From Berberis thunbergii (lineage: Eukaryota; Streptophyta; Magnoliopsida; Ranunculales; Berberidaceae): a stretch of 64,000 nt of DNA. Below the pieces are notes generated by a model that saw nothing but the letters and a program-made list of their open reading frames with translations, did not search any database and was not told the origin of the DNA. Below are positions 23,325-33,818 of the stretch, piece by piece. The stretch covers positions 124,001 through 188,000 of the forward strand of contig QNQO01007626.1 in NCBI GenBank assembly GCA_003290165.1. The letters run 5' to 3'. The position numbers were made by a program, and so were the translations under genes. Every line of letters begins with the position of its first letter. Position 1 is the first letter of the stretch.

Positions 23325-23331
23325 TTATAAA
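23325..23331 (+). promoter_or_regulatory. Candidate TATA box of the desaturase gene
   Basis: TTATAAA about 90 bases upstream of the first ATG (23416), followed by an ACC/CA-rich leader. Position and sequence fit a plant TATA box. Confidence 0.4.
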
Positions 23332-23415
23332 CCACCACCACCACCACCACATACACACACACACAACTTGAAAAGAAAAAGGAGGAGCCTTGGAGGTGTT
23401 TGTGTTCTTCTCAAA

Positions 23416-26400
23416 ATGGAGAACATATTCAGATCAAAATGCGGTCTCGCACTGAGACTGATTTCAAGGGTGTTCACAAGGAACATCAAGAACAACAACT
23501 CCAAGGCCAGATTTGCAGCGTCAAAGAGGGTGGAGGAAGAAGAGATGAATCGTGGGGAGGAGGAAAGTTTTGATTTTGATCCAAGTGCACCACCCCCATT
23601 TAAGATTGCTGATATCAGAGCTGCCATACCCAAACATTGCTGGGTCAAGAACCCATGGAGGTCTTTGAGTTATGTGTTGAGGGATATTGTTGTTGTGTTC
23701 ATGTTGGCAGCTATGGCCGTGTATCTCAATAGTTGGGCTGTTTGGCCTCTCTATTGGGCTGCTCAAGGGACCATGTTCTGGGCTCTCTTTGTTCTTGGCC
23801 ATGACTGGTATAAATTTTCATGCTTTTTGTATTTGATTTGGTGTTTTACCTTAATTTTGGGACATTTAGAATGTTTTATGACAATGGGGTTTTGTTTTTG
23901 TGATTTATTTGGATTTGCAGTGGTCATGGAAGCTTTTCAGACAGTGAGAAGCTGAATAGCTTTATTGGACATCTGCTCCATTCCTTCATTCTTGTACCCT
24001 ATCATGGATGGTAATGAGATCTCTTACATTTTCTTGTAGTACTACTATTTTTGTCATGAATTCTGTTTTTCAAATTTTCTTTTAGTAGACTAGAAATGTT
24101 TGATTACTATTATAATTATTGGAATGCCAATGCGGGTACCGACAAATTATGTTTATGACTTTGATTATATTATTTAAAGAAAAAAATGGCAAATTTTTGC
24201 TTTCAATGAATGGTTCATGTTATGGTTATGGGTGCCATTTTAGGAGGAGGGTGTGGAGCTGAGGCTACCTACAAGGTTAAGCAGTTGTGGTTTGCCTTAG
24301 AATAAAATTCGCATTGGGTTCCTTTGAGGTTCACCCCCTCCACATCCAAGTATCTTTTAGGAACAAAAACAACTCTGCAAACAAGAGAAGGAAAGAATTG
24401 TTAAAGATAGGACTTTTTTGGGACAGCACATCCAAGCAGGAGTAATATGTTAAAGGAAAAGCCCACTCACGTGACACCAAGCCCCTCTTCTTTATTTATT
24501 TTCTTTCTAATTTAAAGTCCGAAGATTTTTTATTTTTATTTTTTGTTGCTTTTTTAGATTTTTGCCATAGGTTAGAAGTGATTTGGCATCTTCTACTTGT
24601 TCCCTCACCCATCTCTAGTCCAGATCCATCAAGTGAGAACATGGAGAAAACTTACCCCCACATTCCCACAATGGGTATTGATTCTATCGAATATTAAGTT
24701 AAGGTATTACTTTTGGGATTTGAGATTCATATTCTAGCAGGGTTCGTTTGTAGAGATTTAAATTTAAAATAGTTAACTTAATAAAAAGCAATAGCATGTC
24801 CCTCCTTCTATACTATAGTTTAATGAAAGTTGTTAAGAACCCAAGTAAATGAAAATGAATATAAGCGAAATTTCTTACCGACAAAGTTGAATACCTATTT
24901 TCAAAAAAAGTTAAATTCCAAAGCAACAGCTCCGAACTACTTTAATAGGTCCTTTTATTGATTTTTTTTTATTCACAAAAGGGTTAGTTTGGCCGAAAGT
25001 GACTCAAATCAAGTTGATAATTTGTATTGCTTTTTTGACACTATGGCTTGTTTTTGGATTTCTTATATCTAGAAATATTGATTTCCAAGAATATGGAAAA
25101 AGATATGTCCATATGCAATGGTCATGTAAACAGACGAGATCCTATTAGCTGGGATATTTTAAAAACTCGTTGAGTGATTAACTTAACTCAGTGGTTAGCT
25201 GGGTCGAACAAAGACCGAGTTGAGTCAAATATGAAACTAACTTGGCTTCCTACACAAAACAATCAGTAAATTTTTCAACGTAATTTTTGAAAAGCTGACA
25301 ATTTATGTTGGGGTTTTAATAATTTTTAAGATATCTTGGCCCTTCCAGTTCTTTTATTAATATTTGTCTGGACTTTGAACTCTTTGAATATGTTTGATAA
25401 ACTTGTGTTTTAATTATGTAGGAGGATCAGCCATAGGACACATCATGCGAATCATGGGCATGTTGAGAATGACGAATCATGGCACCCAGTTCGTATAATA
25501 TTCACAATAATTTCTTATACCTTCTATGTCTGATGATTTTATTCTGATAAATATTTCTTATCCTTCTGGTTATATCAGCTCTCTGAGAAGCTTTATAAGA
25601 ATATGGATGACAAAAGTAAGAAGCTGAGGTTCACTATTCCTTTCCCAATGTTTGCGTATCCAATGTATTTGGTAAGTTTTTCACCTATTGTATAAAATGT
25701 CCCCGGGAATCTTTTGCACATATTTGTATTGATTGTTGTATTATGTCAATCTGAACTATTTATTGTTGAATTTGATCAGTGGTACAGAACTCCCGGGAAG
25801 TCAGGCTCTCACTTCAATCCGAACAGCGACTTGTTCACTCCCAAGGAAAGGAATCACGTGATTGTCTCCACCACCTGTTGGATCACAATGGCAGCTCTCC
25901 TTGTGGTGTCTTCATGCTTATTTGGTCCAATTCAGATGCTTAAGGTCTACTTTGTTCCTTACTGGGTATGTTTGGTTTCTTCATCCTCCCTGTTGTTTAT
26001 GTTGCAAAATACCATTGAACTGAATGCAATTTTAAATGTAGATTTTGGGTGGGTGATTTCAAAAGAGGCTTTGAGAATCATTCAGAAAGTACAAATGTGT
26101 TATTAGACTACAACATAAGCATGCATGTAAGTCTCTAATTAGCCTTGTTTTTGAATCTTCAAATGCAGATCTTTGTCATGTGGTTGGACTTTGTAACATA
26201 CTTGCATCATCATGGCTATGAACAGAAACTTCCATGGTACCGTGGAAAGGTGTGATTCTTGACTCCTTTTTTTGGTACAACAAGAAAATATCAAAGTTTT
26301 TGACACTCAAGATGCAAAGGAAACTCATAGTCTGACCTGAGGCTAAATACCTACTTTCTTCACACAAGATCGTAATGTAACAATTTTTTTATGGTCAGGA

Positions 26401-26809
26401 ATGGAGTTATCTAAGAGGAGGGCTTACAACAGTTGATCGTGATTATGGATGGATCAACAACATTCACCATGATATAGGAACACATGTCATCCACCATCTC
26501 TTCCCTCAAATCCCACATTATCACTTGATTGAAGCAGTGAGTTTTCTAATCTTTAAACAACATTAACTTCCCTAGTCATCAATCTACAATTTCTAATTTC
26601 TTCTTTCAACGAACTTGCAGACTGAGGCAGCAAAGCCAGTGCTAGGGAAGTACTACAGAAAGCCAAAGAGATCTGGGCCTCTCCCATTTCACTTGGTTGG
26701 CCTTCTAGTTAAAAGCATGAAACAGGACCATTACGTTAGTGATGAAGGAGATATTGTGTTCTACCAGACCGATCCTCAGCTGTTTGGAGCGTCAAACAAA
26801 TTGGAATAG
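23416..26809 (+). CDS. FAD3: Omega-3 fatty acid desaturase (FAD3-type, ER)
   Basis: It introduces the third double bond of linoleate to make alpha-linolenate on ER membrane lipids, using cytochrome b5. Exons: 23416-23807, 23921-24010, 25422-25488, 25579-25671, 25780-25965, 26169-26249, 26399-26536 and 26621-26809. All introns are GT-AG and the total is 1236 nt (411 codons plus stop). Internal exon sizes 90, 67, 93, 186, 81 and 138 are those usual for this family. The di-iron histidine boxes are present: HDCGH (129-133), HRTHH (165-169) and HVIHH (332-336). From 23416 the protein has a basic N-terminal extension of 43 residues before MNRGEEES. A start at 23545 would give a 368-residue protein closer to classical ER FAD3. 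The extension might alter targeting; plastid FAD7/8 have longer transit peptides. No lesion is seen, so this looks like the working gene of the window. Confidence 0.95.
24011..25421 (+). other. Long intron 2 of the desaturase gene
   Basis: 1.4 kb of AT-rich intron between the exon ending in the split Trp codon and the exon with HRTHH. No insertion with recognisable ends was found. Confidence 0.85.
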
Positions 26810-27735
26810 AGTGTTGCAGGCTTGGTTGAAGAATGTGGAAAACTTCAAACTTGCCATAATACGAGTACTTTCAAGTCTAGAGGACATAGTTAGCTGATTG
26901 ATGACGATTTTGAATCAGTTGTTTTGTTTGGTCTTGTTACAACTGTTAGAGGGGGAGGGGGTGAGAATTTTCTTAGCATATCAACAATTGAGTCGAGTTG
27001 TCAACTTTGTGTTCCTTCTAATTGTTGCCATCCGAGATGTGTTCCTTCCTATAAATATCTACTGGAAAATCCTTGGAAGATTATGGATGAGGACTGAGTA
27101 CTTTCAAGTCTATTTCAATAACATGCAGTTTATCAAAACAAAATTGAAAAATGACATGTTTGGCATCTGAATAACACAAGTAAACAAAACAAGTGCTCAA
27201 GGGGTGGAACCATTCAACAATGTAGAAGCATGAACTGTTTTAAACCCAATCTTTTTTATCATGAAAAGCCGAATTGAGCCTTACTGCTTTTCGAAGGCAT
27301 AAGCTATCAGCCCAGCCCTATAACTCAAGCCCTGTTTTTGGTAGCAGACGGTCCTTGAGTTGACAGTCCAGTCAACTGTTTGTTAGACTTGAATTCCCTA
27401 TTGAGTTACTGGATCCAAATGCCCATGTTCTTCCAATCATTCCCCTTATATAGCCAATATCCCAAGCTAGCTTGACAACCCATGACCAGAAAAAATGATC
27501 TTCAATCAACCATTGCGTCTACAGGGTCGTTTTTGCAGCCCTTTTGAAGGACCTTGTTGACATGGCAATAAAAATCACAATTTTAACAAAATAAAAGACA
27601 AGAAGTCAAAGATTGATTGATTATAGAAATAAATCAATGTATCGAATATGAACACAATGTTCAATAAGAAGGTATGATTCAAGATTTATAGTTATACCTT
27701 GCACGCGAAACGAAAGAGAGATTAGCGCCCCTCCT
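26810..27735 (+). other. Desaturase 3' UTR and spacer
   Basis: The first few hundred bases are probably 3' UTR. A chance ORF at 26898-27170 has no recognised similarity. No other feature was seen. Confidence 0.5.
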
Positions 27736-27743
27736 ATGAAAAC

Positions 27744-29100
27744 TAGGGATGGCAGTGGGGCGGATTTTTACGGATATCCGCCCCACCCAATCCGTTTGGG
27801 GCGGTTTTGGATATGTCTAAACGGATTTTGGGGCGGATACGGATATCCAAACAACATTCATTAAATATTCGGGGCGGATACGGATTTATCCATATCCGCC
27901 CCACGGATATCCGTTTAAGTATGGATATTACAAAAAACCCTCAATCCTTTATATGCTGTGGAAAAAAAATATAAAAAAACCTACACCTTTTTCTCTCTCT
28001 CTCAATCACTTTCATTATTGATTTTTGTTTTTTCAGCTCCCACAAAGCAGACGAGAGCAGAGCAGAGAGGCAGAGAGGCGGAGAGGCGGAGTCCCGCCCT
28101 TCTTCTCCCTCAACAGCGAGCAACACTCCCTCCCTTCGAGCAACTTCGCTCGGGCAGCGACCTCCCTTCGAGTTCGAGCAATCTCCTTTCGAGCGACTCA
28201 CAGCGAAGGCCGGGAGCGACCTCCATTCGAGCGACTCACAGCGAAGGCCGCGAGCTACCTCCCTTCTTCTCTCTCACAGGTAGCGAAGGCTTCCCTGCTC
28301 CCCTCACGCCGCGATCTCCCTCACAGAGAGATCTTCCTCCCTCACGCCGCGAAGGGTTTCGATCTCCAACTCCAAGCTTCAAATCCGACAAATCGTTTTT
28401 TCCTCTCCCCCAAAAGAGATCGGGATCAAGATCTGATCTTAGATCTAATCGGATCAAGATCTGATCTTAGATCTGATCGGATCGGATCAAGATCTGATCT
28501 TAGATCTGATCTGATCAAGATCTGATCGGATCAAGATCTGATTTTAGATCTGATCAAGATCTGAACTTAGAAATGATCAAGATCTGATTTTAGATCTGAT
28601 CAAGATCTGATACGATCTAGATCTGATCAAGATCAGTTTTCAAGATCTGATCTGATCTGATAAAATCTGATCTCTGATCTGAGAGATCGAATATTTTGTA
28701 ATATGTGTAATTTTTTTTTTGAATTTGTTGTAATTTTTGAATATTTTTTAGATCAGAGTTATCTTTGGAATTTTTTTTTTTTTTGTAATGTCTTGTATTT
28801 TAAAAAAAGTTTTGTATGTATAAATCATCCGATCAATTTTTTTGTAAAATTGGAATATGTTGTAATTTTTTTAATCAGCAAACTCAGATCTGAAACATCT
28901 GATCTTTAGAAAAAAAATTTATTTTTTTTAATTCTATTTTATGCGGATATTCGGGGTGGGGCGGATATCCGTAAATCCGTCTGGGGCGGGGGTGGTTTTG
29001 AGAATTGCTAATAAACGGATATGCGGGGCGGATTTTGAGCCCCGCAATTCTCAGCGGGGCGGGGATGGATTTGCTTAAATCCGCCCCGTTGCCATCCCTA
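27744..29100. mobile_element. Nonautonomous hAT-like element, 1.36 kb (copy 2), perfect 8-bp TSD
   Basis: ATGAAAAC occurs directly before (27736-27743) and directly after (29101-29108) the element. The ends are TAGGGATGGCA and, inverted, TAGGGATGGCA. Subterminal GGGGCGG and ATATCCG blocks, a CT-rich leader-like stretch and a GATC/AGATCT array match the organisation of 9940-11289. An 8-bp duplication with such ends indicates the hAT superfamily. No transposase is encoded. The 166- to 168-codon ORFs in the leader are low complexity and probably not genes. Confidence 0.9.
28426..28690. repeat. GATC/AGATCT-rich iterated array (copy 2)
   Basis: Units of the type CAAGATCTGATCTTAGATCTGATCGGAT repeat with variation about ten times. 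The array corresponds to 10617-10852 in the sister element, though its unit order differs. Confidence 0.85.
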
Positions 29101-29297
29101 ATGAAAACACCCCAATCAAGCGATTGAATTCTACTAATTTGGTGAAAACAGCTAGGTACTACAAAAATTATGTCACAAACACAGGTAGTAGAAAAGAAAA
29201 GATGGATTCACCGATTAACAACTAAAATTGATGATTTCATTAATTTTATTTTTCATTACGTCACACTCTCTCTTTATATCCATTCTCAATCATTCGA

Positions 29298-29483
29298 GAG
29301 TAATTCTTGCTGGCTCGAGTCCAGCTATCTGGTTGCTGTTTGGGGGGTGAAAATACACTTTTGCCCCTCCCCCCATTTAAACACTTTTTTTTTCCAAAAA
29401 ATGGTTAAAGAAGGGGTGGGGGCAAAAGTGTACATTTGGCCCCCGATAGCAACCTCGCCCCTTTCCCAAACCAACTAGAATTG
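29298..29483. mobile_element. MULE-type MITE related to 9581-9751
   Basis: The left end is GAGTAATTCTTGCTGG and the inverted right end contains AATTCTAGTTGG. The interior has inverted ACACTTTTGCCCC blocks as in 9581-9751. No clear target duplication is left, and the right terminus appears damaged (GGGGGTC instead of ACTC). Confidence 0.6.
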
Positions 29484-30037
29484 GGGGTCGGTGACCATCG
29501 CCTCTTCTCCCTCATCCCTCTCGTTTTCCTCTTTTCCCTTACAAATTGCCGGGGTTGCCATTGTGACTCTGAGCCACATTAATTCTGCCAATTATGATGA
29601 CCACATTCGTTGTAGTAGATAGGGACTTATGGCAAAGTGATCTAGGGAATCTGAAAACCAATTTATCCACCCAACAATAGCCTTCCATGAGAGATGTCAT
29701 CCTCGTCAAATCGCTTTGTTGGATTATCGTTTTTCGCTTCCTTTCGAAGTTGACCGATGTTGCAGTAGCCAGCTGCGGTATCTACTTCACTTCACCACAT
29801 CCATATTGCAAACAACCATCTCCTCATTGCACAACTGCTCTCTCAAACTTATAATGAAAATCATCACACGCTACATCCTTCTTTCACATTAAGAAGAAAG
29901 GATTTCCATTTTATAAAAATTGGATGGGCACGTATAGAACCTCTAATTTCAAACCAAATTGCATTTAAATACTAATCTATTATTCAGTACACATTAATCA
30001 CTTCATTATACTAATCATCGTCATTGATCACTTGAAA

Positions 30038-30650
30038 GAGTAATTCTACCTGTCGAGGAAATGGGCGAGGGAGGGTGGCGAGCATGTGCAGAGGTGACGT
30101 GGTAAAAAAAAAGAAGGGGAAAATCCAAAATTTGGGGGACAAAAAGGAGGGAATCGAAAGCTTCTTTCTCCCCATTTTCATTCTCTCTCACTCTCCCCAT
30201 TTTGGACAGATTCTCCCTCTCCCTCTCCCCATTTCCCATCTCAACATAAATAGAGAAGAACCCCTCCCTATCCCCCAAACGAAGCTCTCCCTTTCCCCAT
30301 CATCGTCATCGACTGAAACGAAGGAGAAGAGAAGAAGGTCAAACGAAAATTAGGGAAGAAGAAGGTCTCCCTCGTCCCTTTCCTCTCGCAAAAGGTAAAC
30401 CCGGACTTGATTTTCCCTCTCATTTTAGGTTTTTAATTTTCCCTTTACTTGGGTGTTTTAGGTTTTTGGTTTCGGACAAGAAGTTTGTGGGCAATCTGGT
30501 TTTCATCGCTCGGACGCAGAGGTAAGATTTCGGGCTCCCTTTCTTCTTCTCTTCGTTTCGTCTTCAGCCGAAGAGCTTCAAAAAAATTTGCTCCTTTTAT
30601 TTTAGATCTAGGGTTTACGAAATTTCTTCAGAAATAGTATGTAGATCTTT
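30038..30650 (+). mobile_element. MULE-type terminus with leader-like sequence
   Basis: The stretch starts GAGTAATTCTACCTGTCGAGG, the terminal signature of the local MULE-type family. It continues with TCTCCCCATTTTCATTCTC and CCTCTCGCAAAAG before a GTAAAC donor, the same order as in the inverted-repeat arm at 11602-11970. A matching inverted right end was not found up to 37 kb, so element length is unknown. Confidence 0.55.
30553..30650 (+). repeat. Direct repeat (partner 31930-32035)
   Basis: Both copies share TTTCGTCTTCAGCC, a poly-T/A-adjacent GAGCTT, then TTATTTTAGATCTAGGGTTTAC and an AGAAATAGT-containing tail. They lie in the same direction about 1.38 kb apart, a partial internal duplication of the MULE-like leader. 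Confidence 0.7.
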
Positions 30651-31685
30651 TTTTTTTTTTTAAATTTTAGTGTTCATATCTGAGTGAACTGTGGGTTATT
30701 TTTTATGATGAATTGTGTTTGGCTTTTCTCAATGGACGAGGAAATGAAAAAATGGGACTGAAAAAATTCTACCTGTCGAATTTCAGTGTTCATATCCAAA
30801 ATTTAGAATTTTTTTTTAAAATTCAGAATTAGTCAATTCAGAAATGGTTTTTTTTTTAATTTCAGTGTTCATATCCAAAAATGTGAAAAAATTCTTCAGA
30901 AATAGTCAATTCAGAAATGTTTTTTTTTTAATTTCAGTGTTCATATCCATTTTTTTTACCACAGTTATAATCAATCCACAATCATAATTGTCTTCACATT
31001 CTATTCAATTTATAACGAATGGAAGGGGACTAAAAAAAATGGAGTAATATGTGAAACGTTAACATTGTTTGGAATACATGAGGTGTTGGTTTTCTAACTG
31101 ATGGTTATATGCTAAAGTTATACTCATAATTTGATGGTTTGTGATGTTGGCAATTGCTGATATAATGTTGGTAACTGTATAAATTTTGTCAAATAGGTGA
31201 AAGCGTTCACTGTATTTCATAGAGCCAGTCTCTTCCCCTTAGTTTATCATCTGTAAATTTTCCTATGTAACCCTTTAAAGTTTTCCTCTCTACTTGTAAG
31301 TTTCTATCTCTATCTCCTAAGTCTTTCCTCTGTAATTTCTTATTTTCAATATATAAAGCATGCATTATTGTTTATCTTCTTCTTCTTTTCTTTCAAAACT
31401 TTCTAAGAACCGTTCCTGCACGAACATCTCGTTATACTAGCTCACACCTAGTATCAGCACCGTTCGCTTGAATAGTTTAAAGAAATGTCTTTTGAAAATC
31501 TTGTTTTATTTGTTATAGTTTATAACAAATAAAATTTTGATGTTAATTAGGTTCTTCCTTCTGATGAAATTAAAAAAATTATCGTGAGATCACATCCTTT
31601 GTTTATGTGTGTGTTCTAGATCACCTTCTTTTATGACTTTGTTATGCACTTCATTGGCTGATAATTTATAAACAAACATTACAGG

Positions 31686-31960
31686 AATGGATAGTGTAGA
31701 AGATAATGATTGTATATTGGTGGAAGAAAATGTAGAAGAGGTGAGGGAACCTTAAGATGGGATGGAATTCGTCAACCTTGACGAGTTCCAACGATATTAT
31801 CATGAATATGGTAATAGAAATGATTTCCAGTGAAAATAATGACTACTGAAAAATATGGTGATGGAAAACCTACGTTCATTCAGCTTTCATGTGGTCGGGC
31901 TGGGAAGCAAAGAGGTGATGGAAAACCTACGTTTCGTCTTCAGCCTTCAGAGCTTAAATT
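31686..31960 (+). pseudogene. FAR1/MULE-transposase-like N-terminal scrap
   Basis: After a TTACAG acceptor an open frame begins at 31686. It has an in-frame stop, then GMEFVNLDEFQRYYHEYGNRNDF, written here in parts: GMEFVNLDEFQ and YYHEYGNRNDF. This resembles the zinc-binding N-terminus of FAR1/MURA-type proteins. Further on, LSCGRAGKQRG resembles the later cysteine segment. Stops interrupt the reading. It could be the remains of a MULE transposase belonging to the terminus at 30038. Confidence 0.5.
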
Positions 31961-32454
31961 TTTTTTTTTTTTTTGCTCCTCTTATTTTAGATCTAGGGTT
32001 TACAATTTTTGTTTAGAAATAGTTTGTACATCTTAGCTTTATGTACTAGAGTTTCAAGATGTTAATGAACTTTTAGACCTTTGTGTGATTTTCGACTTTG
32101 TTCGCAAGCCTGAGTTCCAACAGCCTCTCACACTATACTTCCCTATTCCTTATATCCTCTCTTGTGGCGACTGGTAACTTCAAACTAAGCTTGATTCAAT
32201 AGTTGATTTATGGTTTTGAAATGGAGAAGATCAATGGGTGGAGTTCTTTCCAATTTAAAATATTTGTCACTTGATACTTACACAATTTAGAAAAGTAATC
32301 GAGTTTTGCATTGTGTTGTTCAACGCTAGAAACTCTAAAGTATAGAAGTGTTGCTTATAGTCTGGAGATAATGAGATATGACCATTAGGTAGTTTAAGAA
32401 GAAACACTATCCACATGCGTATCTATTGCGGCATTTATTTTTTTAAATGCAAAA

Positions 32455-32832
32455 ATGGCATTCAGAGCGTACGTTGTCTATCGAGGTCGTCGGCCTGGAG
32501 TATACCTAAACTGGCCCGCATGTTTATCTGCGGTATCAGGGTATAGGGGTGCTTCTTACAAGGGGTTTATGTCTGTCGAAGAAGCTGATGAATCATACGA
32601 GTTGTGGGTTCGCTCAGAAGCGGCGATGAGAGATTCAGAGGAATCCAACAATAAAGATGTCACAGTTAACGATGTAGTTTTTGACGATCAAGCCGGTCCA
32701 TCAAATGATCAAAGAAATGTCACCCAAGGGAACAATGATCCTTGGGCTATTACGAGGGACTTAATCAATACTTTGATAATTGTACTTATTATCTTAGTTT
32801 TAATATTTATTCTTAAGCTCTTGGACGAATGA
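32455..32832 (+). CDS. Viroplasmin/RNase-H1-N-terminal-domain protein with C-terminal membrane anchor
   Basis: 125 residues from an ATG to a natural stop, uninterrupted. Residues 5-50 contain YVVYRGRRPGVYLNW and VSGYRGASYKGF, the hallmark of the hybrid-binding domain at the N-terminus of RNase H1, also found in caulimovirus viroplasmin. That domain binds RNA/DNA hybrids or dsRNA. Residues 51-100 are acidic and polar with no catalytic RNase H domain. Residues 104-122 are a run of L, I and V ending a few residues before the C-terminus, fitting a tail-anchored membrane protein. I infer a membrane-tethered nucleic-acid-binding protein. It sits downstream of a MULE-type terminus and a FAR1-like scrap, and may be cargo of that element or a small host gene. 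Function is unknown. Confidence 0.7.
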   Translation: MAFRAYVVYRGRRPGVYLNWPACLSAVSGYRGASYKGFMSVEEADESYELWVRSEAAMRDSEESNNKDVTVNDVVFDDQAGPSNDQRNVTQGNNDPWAITRDLINTLIIVLIILVLIFILKLLDE

Positions 32833-33572
32833 TGGAATTATATGTAATGTAATATGTACATACATATGTATTATGTGAATATATTTCATAATCCAATGAA
32901 ATTTGTGTTTCATATTGTTCTTTTTTTTTTCTTCCGTATGGTATGCTTTTGTTTCATATTGTTCTTGTTATTCTTTTATTGAACGCAAGCTATGGTTGCG
33001 GAGTGTAGCTTGGTGTTTGCATTCCAAATTCTGTCAGGATTCTTCATCAGACTTCCTACTCTCTGTAACTGCACTGATTTGCTTATTCAATAGTGTGATA
33101 AGATCTGACTTGTTTTTGTAATGCTCTGCAGGATGGAATCACCTAATTCAGATCAACATATAGAGTTCATGTATTCGTAAGGAAAATAGTGTGATAAGTT
33201 CATGAAGTAAGAAAATTTTGGGATTAATTTTCTGAATGCTCTAAATGTATTCCTGTATTATGTTATTGTAGATCATGTAAATACTTAAGGAAAATAAGAC
33301 ACATGAAGCTGGATGGTTGTCCTGAAGGGTTTTGATAGTTTGTTAGTTCAAAGGGTTTTCATCTAAACTTGTTTTTAAACCCTTGACAATAGTGGGGTTG
33401 TTTTTTTAGATTCTTTTAATTCCTCTCTAATGTTGATTACATATTTTAGTATTAATTTAAGTCCACATGGATATAATCTGGTCTTCATTTTTAGGTTTTA
33501 AAAGGATGATAAAAGATTTTGATTAGGATTTTTCTTTGTGTTGATTTTTTTGATGGATTATCAGGTGAAAGA
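32833..33572 (+). other. 3' flank and possible 5' UTR/intron of the next gene
   Basis: AT-rich, no coding similarity. GATTATCAG just before GTGAAAGAATG (33558-33577) could be a 3' splice site in the leader of the small gene at 33573. Confidence 0.4.
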
Positions 33573-33818
33573 ATGACAAGTGAAGCACCAACTTGGGTGG
33601 ATCAATGGGGAGGAATGGAGGATGATGACATCAACAAGTTGAACAACAAGAAGGGGAGCAGCAGTGGGAAGAAAATGGCAGAAGTGAAGGCAACAACATC
33701 AGCAGGATTGGACAAAGCAAAGACAGCAGCAGTGGTGGGAGCACAGAAGGTGAAGAGTGGGACATCTGTTGGGATTAAGTGGGTCAAGTCTCAGTACCAG
33801 AAGAGAACTTCCAAATGA
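33573..33818 (+). CDS. Small basic plant protein, conserved hypothetical
   Basis: 81 residues. It starts MTSEAPTWVDQWGG, has an acidic stretch (MEDDD), then lysine- and serine-rich sequence. The C-terminal segment KAKTAAVVGAQKVKSG and GIKWVKSQYQKR is an Ala/Lys amphipathic helix. Small plant proteins with a WxDQWG start and a VGAQKVKxGT tail are widespread and unassigned. I recognise the pattern but not a function. The larger open frame starting at 33519 probably includes leader or intron sequence. A probable 3' UTR follows (about 33819-34000). No lesion. Confidence 0.7.
   Translation: MTSEAPTWVDQWGGMEDDDINKLNNKKGSSSGKKMAEVKATTSAGLDKAKTAAVVGAQKVKSGTSVGIKWVKSQYQKRTSK

Noticed and set aside
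27958..28525. Two overlapping plus-strand ORFs of 166-168 codons rich in S, P and R
   Set aside because: They lie in the CT-rich leader and GATC array of the hAT-like element, are low complexity in all frames and match no family I know.
31170..31440. Possible copia LTR end followed by AGTATCAGCACCG, resembling a primer site
   Set aside because: The match to the iMet primer site is poor and no LTR start or second copy was found.
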